Notes: generated from the sequence alone by a model not told the origin. DNA of 61,186 bases from an uncultured Candidatus Saccharibacteria bacterium (GCA_937935245.1 CALGXX010000010.1:1-61186), one strand, 5' to 3'. Positions 7,358-15,333 are shown, counted from the stretch's first letter. Made by a program: numbers and translations.

Positions 7358-9226
7358 TTACGAATGCAGTTTAGCTTCTTTTGGTAATTTAGTGCCCTTA
7401 AGAATCTCGTCAACCTCAGATTCTTCCAGGGTTTCTTCCTTTAGTAGAGCCTCAGCCAACTTATCAAGGAACGAACGATTCTCTTTCAATACCAACATTG
7501 CACGATGCTTAGCTTCGGTAATCAATTGCGCGACTTCCTCATCAATCATCTTCGCAGTCTCATCAGAATACGGACGCTCTCTGGTCATCTTATCGAACAT
7601 CAAGCCGCCGTTATCTTCATGGAACACTTGATCGCGCAAGCCCTTGCCCATTCCTTGCTCAATTACCATATCACGGGCAATTTCAGTCGCTTTTCGCAAA
7701 TCTGAACCAGCTCCAGTAGTAATTCCGTCATCGCCGTAAATTAATTGCTCAGCGATTCGTCCGCCCATTGCCCGAGCCAAAATATCCTTAAACTCGTAAA
7801 CATTTGTGTAGCTCTTATCTTCTGGTGGCAAGAACCATGTTACTCCGCCAGTACCGCCGCGCGGAATAATCGTAACCTTGTGAACCGGGTCGGAATCAGG
7901 CAAGACGTGGCCAACAATTGCGTGGCCAGCTTCGTGATAAGCAGTCAATTCTTTCTCGTGATCGTTCATTATCTTAGTCTTGCGCTCTGGACCAATTGCC
8001 ACACGCTCAAACGCCTCAGTTAATTCGTCATTCGTAATCTTCTTCTTGTTGCGACGAGCAGCAATAATTGCAGCTTCATTGGCCATATTCGCCAAATCTG
8101 CACCAGATGAGCCAGCGGTTTTTGCCGCCAATTTATCAAGATCAACAGTTTCGTCAGTTGGCTTTTTCTTAAAGTGAACTTTCAGAATCGCCTCACGATC
8201 TTTGCGCTCTGGAAGCGTAATATTCACACGTCGGTCAAATCGTCCAGGGCGAAGCAAAGCTGGATCCAAAACATCCGCACGGTTAGTTGCCGCCAAAACA
8301 ATAACATTCGTTTCGCCATCAAAACCGTCCATTTCCACCAAAATCTGGTTCAGAGTTTGCTCACGCTCGTCATGACCGCCGCCCATACCAGAGCCACGCT
8401 TACGACCCACGGCATCAATCTCATCAATGAAGATAATACACGGGGCATTTTTCTTAGCCTTAGAAAATAGGTCTCGCACTCGGCTAGCACCAACACCAAC
8501 AAACATTTCTACGAATTCAGAACCAGAGATCGAGAAGAATGGCACACCAGCCTCGCCAGCAACAGCACGAGCTAGCATCGTCTTACCCGTACCCGGATTA
8601 CCGACTAATAATACACCTTTCGGAATCTTTGCGCCCAAATCTTTATATTTCTTCGGATGTTTGAGGAAATCAACAACTTCCTGCAAATCTTGCTTGGCGT
8701 TATCATTTCCAGCGATATCTGTAAACAGAACCTTTTCCTTATCTTGTCCATAAAGGCGAGCCTTACTCTTGCCAAATCCCATAGCTTGATTATTTTGACC
8801 CTGAGCTTGGCGCATCATAAACATGAAGAACACCACGATAATCAGCACAGGCACAACCATAACCGCCAGATTCCACATGGTTTCGCCGGTTGTAGATGGT
8901 GGAATAACTTTCACCTCAACCTTAGCGTCTTTGTTCAAGCCCTGCTCATAAATGCTACTAGATTCCTTGACTGAATGCTCGGTAGGTTTTGATTGATCTT
9001 TTGGAGTAATCTTAATATCGTTTCCTTGAATCTCCAATTGAGCAATTTTACCGTCATTTGCTCGACGCACCACATCAGATAATGCAACATCTTTAAGATT
9101 TGACGCAGGGAAGAGTGTTGCGTAAAAAATTAACGCTACAAAAATTATAATTGCCCAAAACAATCCAAATCGTAAAATTTGACTTATTCTATTCTTTCCA
9201 TTTCTTTGAGGCATCTTAACAGCCAT
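7358..9226 (-). CDS. ftsH: ATP-dependent zinc metalloprotease FtsH
   Basis: A membrane-anchored AAA+ protease. It has a transmembrane helix at about residues 15-38, a periplasmic domain, a second helix near 115-135, then the AAA domain with Walker A GNPGTGKT, Walker B CIIFIDEID and the second region of homology ATNRADVLDPALLRPGRFDR. The zinc site is HEAGH, with the third ligand in the D-rich helix after GAGSDL. An in-frame TTG lies two codons upstream (9232), but AAAGGA at about 9236-9241 is well spaced only from the ATG at 9226, so I use 9226 (622 aa). It lies 28 nt after tilS, a neighbourhood common in bacteria. Confidence 0.95.
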   Translation of the reverse strand: MAVKMPQRNGKNRISQILRFGLFWAIIIFVALIFYATLFPASNLKDVALSDVVRRANDGKIAQLEIQGNDIKITPKDQSKPTEHSVKESSSIYEQGLNKDAKVEVKVIPPSTTGETMWNLAVMVVPVLIIVVFFMFMMRQAQGQNNQAMGFGKSKARLYGQDKEKVLFTDIAGNDNAKQDLQEVVDFLKHPKKYKDLGAKIPKGVLLVGNPGTGKTMLARAVAGEAGVPFFSISGSEFVEMFVGVGASRVRDLFSKAKKNAPCIIFIDEIDAVGRKRGSGMGGGHDEREQTLNQILVEMDGFDGETNVIVLAATNRADVLDPALLRPGRFDRRVNITLPERKDREAILKVHFKKKPTDETVDLDKLAAKTAGSSGADLANMANEAAIIAARRNKKKITNDELTEAFERVAIGPERKTKIMNDHEKELTAYHEAGHAIVGHVLPDSDPVHKVTIIPRGGTGGVTWFLPPEDKSYTNVYEFKDILARAMGGRIAEQLIYGDDGITTGAGSDLRKATEIARDMVIEQGMGKGLRDQVFHEDNGGLMFDKMTRERPYSDETAKMIDEEVAQLITEAKHRAMLVLKENRSFLDKLAEALLKEETLEESEVDEILKGTKLPKEAKLHS

Positions 9227-9254
9227 TCTCAACTAATCCTTTCGCCTATACTAA

Positions 9255-10091
9255 TCAAACTCTCTTTATTATAACACTTCTTAGCGTCAATTTCATCACA
9301 ATACCGCCACCAACTTGCCAGCAAGAGCCAGCTTTTCCAGTTTTTACAGCAATTAGCATACGCTCTAATTGAGAACCCAGTAACGATACATCATAATGTC
9401 GTAAAACGTAATAATATAGCAATTCTTGTGCGACATTATCATCTATCATCGTCAAAAAATACCGACTCAGGACTTCTCCATCAAACTTCTCTATTTCCTG
9501 CTCAATTTTTCCCCTTAATTCTCTTTGTTTTCGCCACGCCTCATATATTCCAAGCTTCTGGTATTCATCAAGTTCACGATTTATCTTACGCCTAAATTTA
9601 TTTCTCTGATACAAGTCGCTTTGATTTGTCTCATCTTCACACCATTCCAATTTCTGACGAATCGCATATTCATAAATTCTCTGCTTCGTCCAGCTATTCA
9701 TCGGCCTAACTATTTGACTATCACTCATCCCCGCCAAGCCTCGCCACCTGGAGCCACGCTTAAGGTTCATCGCTACAGTTTCAATAATGTCATCTCGATG
9801 ATGCGCTGTCACTATCACGCCATCAAAATCCGTCGCCACGCCACGCAAAAAATCATACCGTCTTTGGCGCGCCAATTCTTCACTGGCATCAGCCCCCAAC
9901 TTTTCGCGCCGACAAACGAATTGTATTTTATATCTATTAGCCAAAGCCTCGACAAATCTAGCATCGCTCGCCGAATCCTCACGAATTCCGTGGTCAAAAT
10001 GAGCGACCACCAAATCTTTTTCCGTTCGCGACATCAAATCCAGCAAAACTACCGAATCAATCCCACCACTGACTGCGATAATATATCTCAC
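9255..10091 (-). CDS. tilS: tRNA(Ile)-lysidine synthetase TilS
   Basis: The 278-aa protein starts with the PP-loop SGGIDSVVLLDL of the N-type ATP pyrophosphatases and continues with HFDHGIREDS, VCRREKLG and the HHRDDIIETVAMNLKRGSRW segment typical of TilS. It converts C34 of the CAU anticodon of tRNA-Ile2 to lysidine so that AUA is read as Ile. It is shorter than E. coli TilS and has only a reduced C-terminal region. The start is GTG at 10091. A GATAAT box at 10098-10103 (minus strand) lies 6 nt upstream, suggesting a leaderless message. It is the first gene of the ftsH-murJ operon and lies next to CAT-anticodon tRNAs. Confidence 0.9.
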   Translation of the reverse strand: MRYIIAVSGGIDSVVLLDLMSRTEKDLVVAHFDHGIREDSASDARFVEALANRYKIQFVCRREKLGADASEELARQRRYDFLRGVATDFDGVIVTAHHRDDIIETVAMNLKRGSRWRGLAGMSDSQIVRPMNSWTKQRIYEYAIRQKLEWCEDETNQSDLYQRNKFRRKINRELDEYQKLGIYEAWRKQRELRGKIEQEIEKFDGEVLSRYFLTMIDDNVAQELLYYYVLRHYDVSLLGSQLERMLIAVKTGKAGSCWQVGGGIVMKLTLRSVIIKRV

Positions 10092-10165
10092 ATATCCATT
10101 ATCTCACAATTTACCTAAAACGTATTTGGCAAATTTTATACTATCTGTTACAATCAATGCAGTGT

Positions 10166-10242
10166 GGCACCGTAGCTCAGCTGGTTAGAGCGCAGGACTC
10201 ATAAGCCTGAGGTCGGTGGTTCGGGTCCACCCGGTGCTACCA
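10166..10242 (+). tRNA. tRNA with CAT anticodon, probably elongator Met
   Basis: A 77-nt cloverleaf: acceptor GGCACCG pairs with CGGTGCT (one G-T), D arm GCTC/GAGC, anticodon loop CTCATAA, T arm GGTGG-TTCGGGT-CCACC, and CCA encoded at 10240-10242. The acceptor has a paired first position, so it is not the initiator. Base 31 (A) faces G39, a mismatch at the top of the anticodon stem. The body resembles bacterial elongator tRNA-Met more than Ile2, but the two cannot be separated by eye. Confidence 0.9.
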
Positions 10243-10252
10243 GAAATTATCT

Positions 10253-10281
10253 TTCCTCGTCAATACGACGGGGAATTTTTT
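10253..10281 (+). terminator. Intrinsic terminator after tRNA
   Basis: TTCCTCGTC / GACGGGGAA form a 9-bp stem (one T-G pair) with a 5-nt loop, followed by TTTTTTAT, 11 nt after the tRNA. Confidence 0.8.
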
Positions 10282-10293
10282 ATAGATACTGAA

Positions 10294-10458
10294 TTAAATT
10301 AGCTCAAGCTCTTCAGATTGAACGCCGTCCAAAGCAGCCAATCGTCGCGACACAAAACTATCCAATTCCCATGAATTACGCTGACGCTCCCACGTTGCTA
10401 AATCCTTTTTTCGGGTTACTTCTAAAAATTCAGCTAATTCACTGGTGTTGATTTCCAT
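10294..10458 (-). CDS. Small acidic protein, 54 aa
   Basis: A short frame starts at an ATG at 10458 after AAAGGAAAAA at SD distance. It begins MEINTSELAEFLEVTRKK, contains DLATWERQRNSWELDSF and ends in EELELI. No family is recognised. The N-terminus (TSELAEFLEVTRKKDLATWE) could be a short helix-turn-helix-like element, but the protein is too short to decide. Support comes from the good ribosome site, the even codon use and the position filling the otherwise empty space between a tRNA and the next operon. It runs convergently with the tRNA. Confidence 0.5.
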   Translation of the reverse strand: MEINTSELAEFLEVTRKKDLATWERQRNSWELDSFVSRRLAALDGVQSEELELI

Positions 10459-10597
10459 ATTTTTTCCTTTTTGTGTTAATTATTTAACTGTTTCTATACT
10501 ATCATAAATTTGACAAAAAAGCAATACCTTTTTCGGTCATTATTTACCTTTTCATTCCGCTTGTGGTACACTGGTAGGGAAGGATTTATACACAAAA

Positions 10598-11335
10598 ATG
10601 ACCCCCGTAACAATCTCGTCACTGGCCACCATAATTTTTGCAGCGATTATTCACGCTAGTTTTCAACTTAGCGTCAGTGTTTTAACGTTACTTAGCGGGC
10701 ATTCAATTGGCAAAAAAACCGCTCAGAGAAAAATTTTTCGCATGAGCAACAGTTTTGTATTTGGTGTTTCAACAATCACTCTACTGCTCATTAGCTCAAT
10801 CTCCTATTTCTTATCACTATTCATCCATCACGCCACCAGCGCAGAGCAACTCGTTGCTGCTGTCTCTTCAGGGATGATGTTTGGCTTAGGAATCGCAATT
10901 TGGGCGTTCTACTTCCGACGACAACCAGGAACTTCATTATGGCTTCCGCGCAATTTTGCAGAATATTTAAACAAGCGCACCAAAAAAACTAAAAATTCCA
11001 TAGAAAGCTTTGCTCTGGGAATAATTAGCGTTATTGCAGAAATTGTATTCATCATCGCGCCAATTATCGCCGCCAGCCTGGTCATTATTACCCTACCAAA
11101 CCCCTTCTTGCAAATCATCAGCATAGCAATCTACGTCATCGTGTCCACACTGCCGTTATTTGTCGTTATCGTCTTGATCGGCAGCGGACGCAGCATCTCT
11201 AATTTACAGCGTTGGCGAGAAAACCATAAGAGATTTTTGCAATTCGCCAGCGGCGGTAGCTTATTAATTTTGGCAGCATTCCTATTCGTCGACCGCGTTA
11301 TTGGCGTCATTAGCTACGGAGGCAATCTATGGTAA
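10598..11335 (+). CDS. Polytopic membrane protein, redox-operon partner
   Basis: 245 aa with about six hydrophobic segments (residues about 8-34, 52-77, 84-108, 136-160, 164-198, 215-240) and short charged loops. The layout is like small six-helix families such as LysE or DsbD/CcdA, but I see no conserved cysteines or family motif, so no function is named. The start ATG follows AAGGA about 10 nt upstream, with a TACACT-type -10 before it. It overlaps the ATP-cone gene by 7 nt, and a flavoprotein gene follows at once, so the three are almost certainly one operon. A plausible inference is transport or redox exchange linked to the flavoprotein. Confidence 0.75.
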   Translation: MTPVTISSLATIIFAAIIHASFQLSVSVLTLLSGHSIGKKTAQRKIFRMSNSFVFGVSTITLLLISSISYFLSLFIHHATSAEQLVAAVSSGMMFGLGIAIWAFYFRRQPGTSLWLPRNFAEYLNKRTKKTKNSIESFALGIISVIAEIVFIIAPIIAASLVIITLPNPFLQIISIAIYVIVSTLPLFVVIVLIGSGRSISNLQRWRENHKRFLQFASGGSLLILAAFLFVDRVIGVISYGGNLW

Positions 11336-11616
11336 AGCCAGGTCAAATTGACGTCATCAAACAGGGAAAACGACCGCCAGAGGAGTTTAGCCCAGACAAG
11401 CTCCACAATTCCATAATTGCCACTTGTCTAAGCGTTCGTACACCAGAAGGTCAAGCTCAAGACATTGCAAAAACCGTCACTCTGGGCGTTATGAATTGGT
11501 GTGAAACTCACCCAGAAATAACCTCTGCCGATATCCGCCGCCAAGCACAACGCATTATGAAAACTTTGCATCCTGACGCGGCTTATTTATATAAAAATTA
11601 TAAAACCATAATTTAG
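11329..11616 (+). CDS. Stand-alone ATP-cone domain protein
   Basis: The 95 residues are almost entirely one ATP-cone domain, the nucleotide-sensing module found at the N-terminus of class I/III ribonucleotide reductases and in NrdR. Matching features are VIKQGKRPPEEFSPDKLHNS, the helical VRTPEGQAQDIAKTV and IRRQAQRIMKTLHPDAAYLY. There is no zinc ribbon, so it is not NrdR. It overlaps the upstream membrane protein gene and lies 8 nt before the oxidoreductase start, so it could act as an ATP/dATP sensor for that operon. That role is inference; the domain call is firm. Confidence 0.8.
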   Translation: MVKPGQIDVIKQGKRPPEEFSPDKLHNSIIATCLSVRTPEGQAQDIAKTVTLGVMNWCETHPEITSADIRRQAQRIMKTLHPDAAYLYKNYKTII

Positions 11617-11624
11617 GAGATTTG

Positions 11625-12995
11625 ATGTCGCAAAAACCAACTTTTGACTATGATTATATCGTAATTGGTAGTGGCGCTGGTGGCTCACCCGCAGCTAGCA
11701 TATTAGCAAGCGCTGGAAAAAAAGTTGCTGTTGTAGAAAAATCAACATTCGGCGGGGAATCACCAAACTGGGGAGATGTACCAACTGGATTCTTAACTCA
11801 CGCTCTTAACGTTTATCAAACAGCCAAAGATGCTGCTAAGTTTGGGTTGCGTACTAACTCGGTTGGGTATAATTACCCTTCTCTACTCTCCTGGAAAGAC
11901 AAAGTCGTAAAGAGAACTGGAGCTGGCGGCAATCGCTATTATTACGAGAAGCAAGGCATTAGTGTTTTTGCTGGCAATGCGCATTTCTTGAGTCCGAATG
12001 AAATAGCCGTCAATCGCAGACACCTGTCCGCTCGTAAATTTCTCATTGCAACTGGATCTGATTGGCAAATTCCAGAAATACCTGGATTAAGTGCCGTTTC
12101 TTGTCACACTCCAAAAACTATTTTTAGCTTGAAGCGTCCACCAAAAACCATGTTCATTGTTGGTGCGGGAGCTACGGCGCTAGAATTGGCGCACATCTTC
12201 TCTACCCTGGGAGCAAAAGTTTACGTAGCAGAGAAATCGCCCAGAATATTATCAACATTTGACCCAGAAGTCAGCACTTTGGTTGCGAATGACGCAAAAA
12301 ATCGCAATATTTCAATCTTAGCTCGCACTAAGATTATCGCTATACAAAAATCGTCTATACAAAAGCGCGTCACTTTTCTGCAAGGGCGAATAGAAAAATC
12401 TGTACGTGTTGATGAGATTCTAATTGCTGACCAACAATTGCCTGCAATGGATTTAGGCTTAGAAAACGCCGGCGTAAAATATACCGAAAATGGTATTTTG
12501 GTTAATTCTTCCCTACAAACTTCCGCTCGACATATTTTTGCCGCAGGAAATGTAACTGACGCCAATATCCAAACCCACACAGCTTTAGCGCAGAGTCGTA
12601 TTGCGGCTCATAATTTGCTACATAATAATAAGATTAAATTCAGTGATTCCCCACGCCTACAAGTTGCATTTACTCAGCCAGAAATAGCTCAAATTGGAAT
12701 GAATGAATATGATTGTAAGGCAAAAGGAATAAGCGCAAAAATAGCAATTGTTCCGCTCACCACTACCGTACGCAGCAACATTACTGACCAGCGAATAGGT
12801 TTTGTGAAATTGATCGTTGATAAGAAGAGAGTTATCGTCGGCGGGACAATTGTCGGACCGCACGCTAGCGATATAGCAGCCGAGCTAGCCCTGGCTGTTC
12901 GACATAAAATTACCAGCGAAGAACTAGCGTCCACTCCGCATTGTTTTACTTCTTGGTCAGAAGCCGTGCGAATTGCCGCCGGAAAACTTCTATAA
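11625..12995 (+). CDS. FAD/NAD(P) disulfide-reductase-fold protein without redox cysteines
   Basis: 456 aa with the fold of dihydrolipoamide dehydrogenase or mercuric reductase: FAD-binding GSGAGGSPAA near residue 17, the second dinucleotide site VGAGATALELAHIFSTLGAK, the IFAAGNVTD FAD motif and a C-terminal dimerisation domain ending HCFTSWSEA. The active-site segment normally GGTCxNxGCxP reads GGESPNWGDVP here, so both redox cysteines are replaced. It therefore cannot reduce substrates through a disulfide and may pass electrons directly from flavin. The start is ATG at 11625, 5 nt after AGGAGA; an in-frame TTG lies one codon upstream. Third gene of the operon. Confidence 0.85.
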   Translation: MSQKPTFDYDYIVIGSGAGGSPAASILASAGKKVAVVEKSTFGGESPNWGDVPTGFLTHALNVYQTAKDAAKFGLRTNSVGYNYPSLLSWKDKVVKRTGAGGNRYYYEKQGISVFAGNAHFLSPNEIAVNRRHLSARKFLIATGSDWQIPEIPGLSAVSCHTPKTIFSLKRPPKTMFIVGAGATALELAHIFSTLGAKVYVAEKSPRILSTFDPEVSTLVANDAKNRNISILARTKIIAIQKSSIQKRVTFLQGRIEKSVRVDEILIADQQLPAMDLGLENAGVKYTENGILVNSSLQTSARHIFAAGNVTDANIQTHTALAQSRIAAHNLLHNNKIKFSDSPRLQVAFTQPEIAQIGMNEYDCKAKGISAKIAIVPLTTTVRSNITDQRIGFVKLIVDKKRVIVGGTIVGPHASDIAAELALAVRHKITSEELASTPHCFTSWSEAVRIAAGKLL

Positions 12996-13025
12996 TTACC
13001 TCTGATGCGCTATAATAAGTCTCAC

Positions 13026-13101
13026 GGGGGCGTAGCTCAGGGGTTAGAGCAGTCGGCTCATAACCGATTGGTCGCTGGTTCGATCCCAGCCGCCCCCACC
13101 A
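13026..13101 (+). tRNA. tRNA with CAT anticodon, candidate Ile2 (lysidine) or Met
   Basis: 76 nt: acceptor GGGGGCG pairs fully with CGCCCCC, D arm GCTC/GAGC, anticodon loop CTCATAA on a GTCGG/CCGAT stem, T arm GCTGG-TTCGATC-CCAGC, CCA encoded. The TTGGTCGCTGG stretch and the G/C acceptor resemble bacterial tRNA-Ile(CAU) somewhat more than elongator Met, which would make it the TilS substrate; this is a tentative call. Confidence 0.9.
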
Positions 13102-13182
13102 CAGTCTGAACTTGATAATCATAAGATGAATATTTTTACCATTCCTGCTACAATATTATGTAGTAGATATTAAATTTGCAAA

Positions 13183-13608
13183 ATGAACAAATTAAAACTC
13201 AAACGATTAATTTACAGAATACAGCACGACTATTTAACCCTAAATAATGTCGTTATTGCTGCTGCGATTTTAATTGCTATGAGTTGGGCTTGGGGCTCCA
13301 TTGAATCAATGCAAAAAAATTACGAATTGCAGCGCTCTATTGACAACAAACGCCAGCAAGTGGAAATAGAAAAACTGCAAGTCGCCTTGCTGGAATACGA
13401 ATCGAAATATTATCAAAGCGAAGAGTATCAAGAATTAACTATTAGACAGCGCACGGGAAAAGGTCTACCTGGCGAAAAACAGCTCATCACCCAGTCTTTT
13501 GAAAGCGCCACGCCTGCCCAAAAACTTGCGTCGAGTGCGAAGCGAACGGATAGCAATTTCCAGCAATGGATGAACTTTCTATTTGGTGGCAATAGTCATA
13601 AACACTAA
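13183..13608 (+). CDS. Membrane-anchored coiled-coil protein, 141 aa
   Basis: No family recognised. After a basic N-terminus (KLKLKRLIYR) there is one hydrophobic helix at residues about 20-42 (VVIAAAILIAMSWAWGSI). A charged helix of about 45 residues with coiled-coil character follows (SIDNKRQQVEIEKLQVALLE), then a basic and polar tail. A single anchor plus short coiled coil resembles FtsB/FtsL-like division proteins in layout only. It lies between two CAT tRNAs on the same strand. Confidence 0.6.
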   Translation: MNKLKLKRLIYRIQHDYLTLNNVVIAAAILIAMSWAWGSIESMQKNYELQRSIDNKRQQVEIEKLQVALLEYESKYYQSEEYQELTIRQRTGKGLPGEKQLITQSFESATPAQKLASSAKRTDSNFQQWMNFLFGGNSHKH

Positions 13609-13651
13609 GGTATTGCAATTATTGTGCTAAGCTGATATCATAATTATGTAT

Positions 13652-13728
13652 CGCGGGGTAGAGCAGCCTGGTAGCTCGTTTGGCTCATAACCAAAAGGTC
13701 GTAGGTTCAAATCCTACCCCCGCCACCA
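13652..13728 (+). tRNA. Initiator tRNA-fMet (CAT)
   Basis: 77 nt: CGCGGGG at the 5' end and CCCCGCC before A-CCA leave position 1 C opposite 72 C unpaired, the hallmark of bacterial initiators. The sequence GTAGAGCAGCCTGGTAGCTCGT matches the initiator D arm. The anticodon stem is TTTGG/CCAAA, so only two of the three classic G-C pairs next to the loop are kept (29-41 is T-A). T arm GTAGG-TTCAAAT-CCTAC. Confidence 0.95.
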
Positions 13729-13736
13729 AGAAAAAT

Positions 13737-13760
13737 CCCTCTTCTTTCGGAAGGGGGCTT
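13737..13760 (+). terminator. Intrinsic terminator after tRNA-fMet
   Basis: CCCTCTTC pairs with GGAAGGGG-type sequence (8 bp with one T-G) and is followed by CTTTTTCTTT. Confidence 0.75.
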
Positions 13761-13765
13761 TTTCT

Positions 13766-14257
13766 TTACGCATTATTATCTATGCAACCCTTATTCCAAC
13801 CCGAACGCTTCTTGCCTGTTTTCGTCAGAGATGTAGCCGTGCGAACTTTTTTATAATCCAAAACATCACTTAGGACAGCCTCCCCTAATTTACCATACAG
13901 TTCACAATCAAGCTTAAGTGGACATACTTCACAAGCATTTATAGCAAGCCTGCCAACTTCAGAAATATCACCGCCCCTGTTTCTTTCTATGCGACGAGCT
14001 CGATCATAGTCACCACGACCTCTATGACATTCGGCAAAGCCAGCACGACGACGAATCCTGCCGAAAAGATCACACATCTTAACTATAATTCTATTTCTCT
14101 TCGTAAAATCTTCACCGCTATAATTATTCACATCAGGAACAAAATCTTCACCTGAATAATCCAGCGGCACAACATTACCGTCCGAATCAACAACATCAAT
14201 AATGCCCGCTCTGTTCGGTCTAGCAAGCTCCAACACTTCAACCGTCTTCGACTTCAT
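13766..14257 (-). CDS. Cysteine-cluster protein with WhiB-like CX2CX5C motif
   Basis: 163 aa. The middle holds MCDLFGRIRRRAGF (Cys62), AECHRGRGDY (Cys77) and NACEVCPLKLDC (Cys109, 112, 118). A distal cysteine plus C-x2-C-x5-C is the ligand pattern of the WhiB family of [4Fe-4S] proteins in Actinobacteria, the hosts of Saccharibacteria. The surrounding sequence is not clearly WhiB: the GVWGG turn is absent. The C-terminus is basic (TKTGKKRSGWNKG), suitable for nucleic-acid binding. The start is ATG at 14257; no SD is obvious. A possible Fe-S sensor or regulator, not shown. The same C-x2-C-x5-C occurs in the 58656-60479 protein. Confidence 0.65.
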   Translation of the reverse strand: MKSKTVEVLELARPNRAGIIDVVDSDGNVVPLDYSGEDFVPDVNNYSGEDFTKRNRIIVKMCDLFGRIRRRAGFAECHRGRGDYDRARRIERNRGGDISEVGRLAINACEVCPLKLDCELYGKLGEAVLSDVLDYKKVRTATSLTKTGKKRSGWNKGCIDNNA

Positions 14258-14303
14258 ATGTTAGCTGTTATATCACAATATCCACAAATAATCAACCCCA
14301 CAA

Positions 14304-14332
14304 AAAACTCCCCTGCTTTTTACAGAGGAGTT
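14304..14332 (-). terminator. Intrinsic terminator for the 68-aa gene
   Basis: AACTCCCCTG / CAGAGGAGTT (10 positions, one mismatch). The A-run at 14302-14307 gives a T tail on the minus strand. Confidence 0.65.
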
Positions 14333-14393
14333 ATGGCACCTGTTTGTTTGGTTCTACTATATCACCAAACACGCTTATGGTGCAAGCAAAGGA

Positions 14394-14600
14394 CTATTTT
14401 TTCTTAGAAATTGTCAAAAAGCCGTTGCGTGGGTTTTCTTTCACAATACGATCTTCTGGTAGATCACATGGTGTACCCTTTTCATTCTTCTCAACCTTAG
14501 CGAAGAAGTAAATAGTTTGAGTCTTGCCGCCGCGCAAAGTTACGTCAGTCTTGTGCAAGTAATATGTGATGCCCTTTGAGTTGGTATGTTTATAAGCCAT
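14394..14600 (-). CDS. Conserved-looking small protein, 68 aa
   Basis: The frame begins MAYKHTNSKGITYYLHKT and continues GKTQTIYFFAK, PCDLPEDR and NPRNGFLTISKKK. It has a strong TAGGAGGTATAT Shine-Dalgarno sequence and its own terminator at 14304-14332. I recall proteins like this as common hypotheticals in Saccharibacteria, but cannot name a family. It is basic and soluble with alternating beta-like segments, compatible with a small nucleic-acid or ribosome-associated protein; that is a guess. Monocistronic. Confidence 0.75.
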   Translation of the reverse strand: MAYKHTNSKGITYYLHKTDVTLRGGKTQTIYFFAKVEKNEKGTPCDLPEDRIVKENPRNGFLTISKKK

Positions 14601-14667
14601 TTGGTTATATACCTCCTATTAATGATATACCTATATAGATTACTATCTCTATATCACCCCTGTCAAG

Positions 14668-15333
14668 CTAAAAAAGCTTATTTCGTCGCCTAAGCATCAA
14701 CTTTAACATCTCCAGAACAACCAACCTCATCACGATAATCATGGCAATGAATATCGTCACCAACAAAGACCACCCCGCATAATCAGCTGACCATATTGGC
14801 GAGACGAAAGTGTGATAATACGGCTCGGTTGAAGGCGCTTCAAACTGCAAGTTAGTGGCTTTCGCGGCAGGATATTTCGCCCACTCCTCATTAATACAAT
14901 TGATGTACCTCGGATCCGCCTGTGTCGTAAATCGGCCGTAACCGCCTTGCTGCGCCCTAGCGTCACAGACAGCCCTAACTTTCGACACAGTGTCATTGTT
15001 AGACTGATTTTTTATCTCTTCTTCAAACTCTTTCAGTTTCCGGTCATACATTTGTTTATACGTATGATCCAGCGCAATCTTCCCCGGATCCGCGTTCATA
15101 TGCGTAGACACATAACGCTGCAAATCATATAGTCGCTGCTGAAGATTGACTATATCCCCAGCCTTATCTGCATTCTCCACAGATTCTCGCCGCTCAACCA
15201 TGCCAACATTATTCAGCCTCAAAAAAGTTGCCGAAATAAAACCAGACATAATCAATAAAATCACCAACTGCCAAGTCTTAATCTGACTGAGTCGCTTAAT
15301 TCTGAACTTGGTTTTCTTCTTATCTATAGCCAT
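14668..15333 (-). CDS. Two-helix membrane protein with extracytoplasmic domain
   Basis: 221 aa, no family recognised. A basic N-terminus is followed by a hydrophobic helix at residues about 22-40 (WQLVILLIMSGFISATFL), an external region of about 140 residues that starts as a coiled coil (NLQQRLYDLQRYV) and has two cysteines (VCDAR, YINCIN) that could form a disulfide, and a second helix at about 188-208 (LLVTIFIAMIIVMRLVVL) with a basic tail. The start is ATG at 15333 after GGTGGTGGG. The TATACT box sits about 25 nt upstream. Given the DsbA-like genes in the window, a disulfide-stabilised surface domain is plausible. Confidence 0.65.
   Translation of the reverse strand: MAIDKKKTKFRIKRLSQIKTWQLVILLIMSGFISATFLRLNNVGMVERRESVENADKAGDIVNLQQRLYDLQRYVSTHMNADPGKIALDHTYKQMYDRKLKEFEEEIKNQSNNDTVSKVRAVCDARAQQGGYGRFTTQADPRYINCINEEWAKYPAAKATNLQFEAPSTEPYYHTFVSPIWSADYAGWSLLVTIFIAMIIVMRLVVLEMLKLMLRRRNKLF

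Noticed and set aside
5214..9000. Plus-strand open frames of 60-160 codons opposite lepA, murJ and ftsH
   Set aside because: They lie fully antisense to strongly supported genes, lack ribosome sites and have no recognisable motifs.
13766..14257. Calling the protein WhiB outright
   Set aside because: Only the cysteine spacing matches; the G[IV]WGG turn and the overall size do not.
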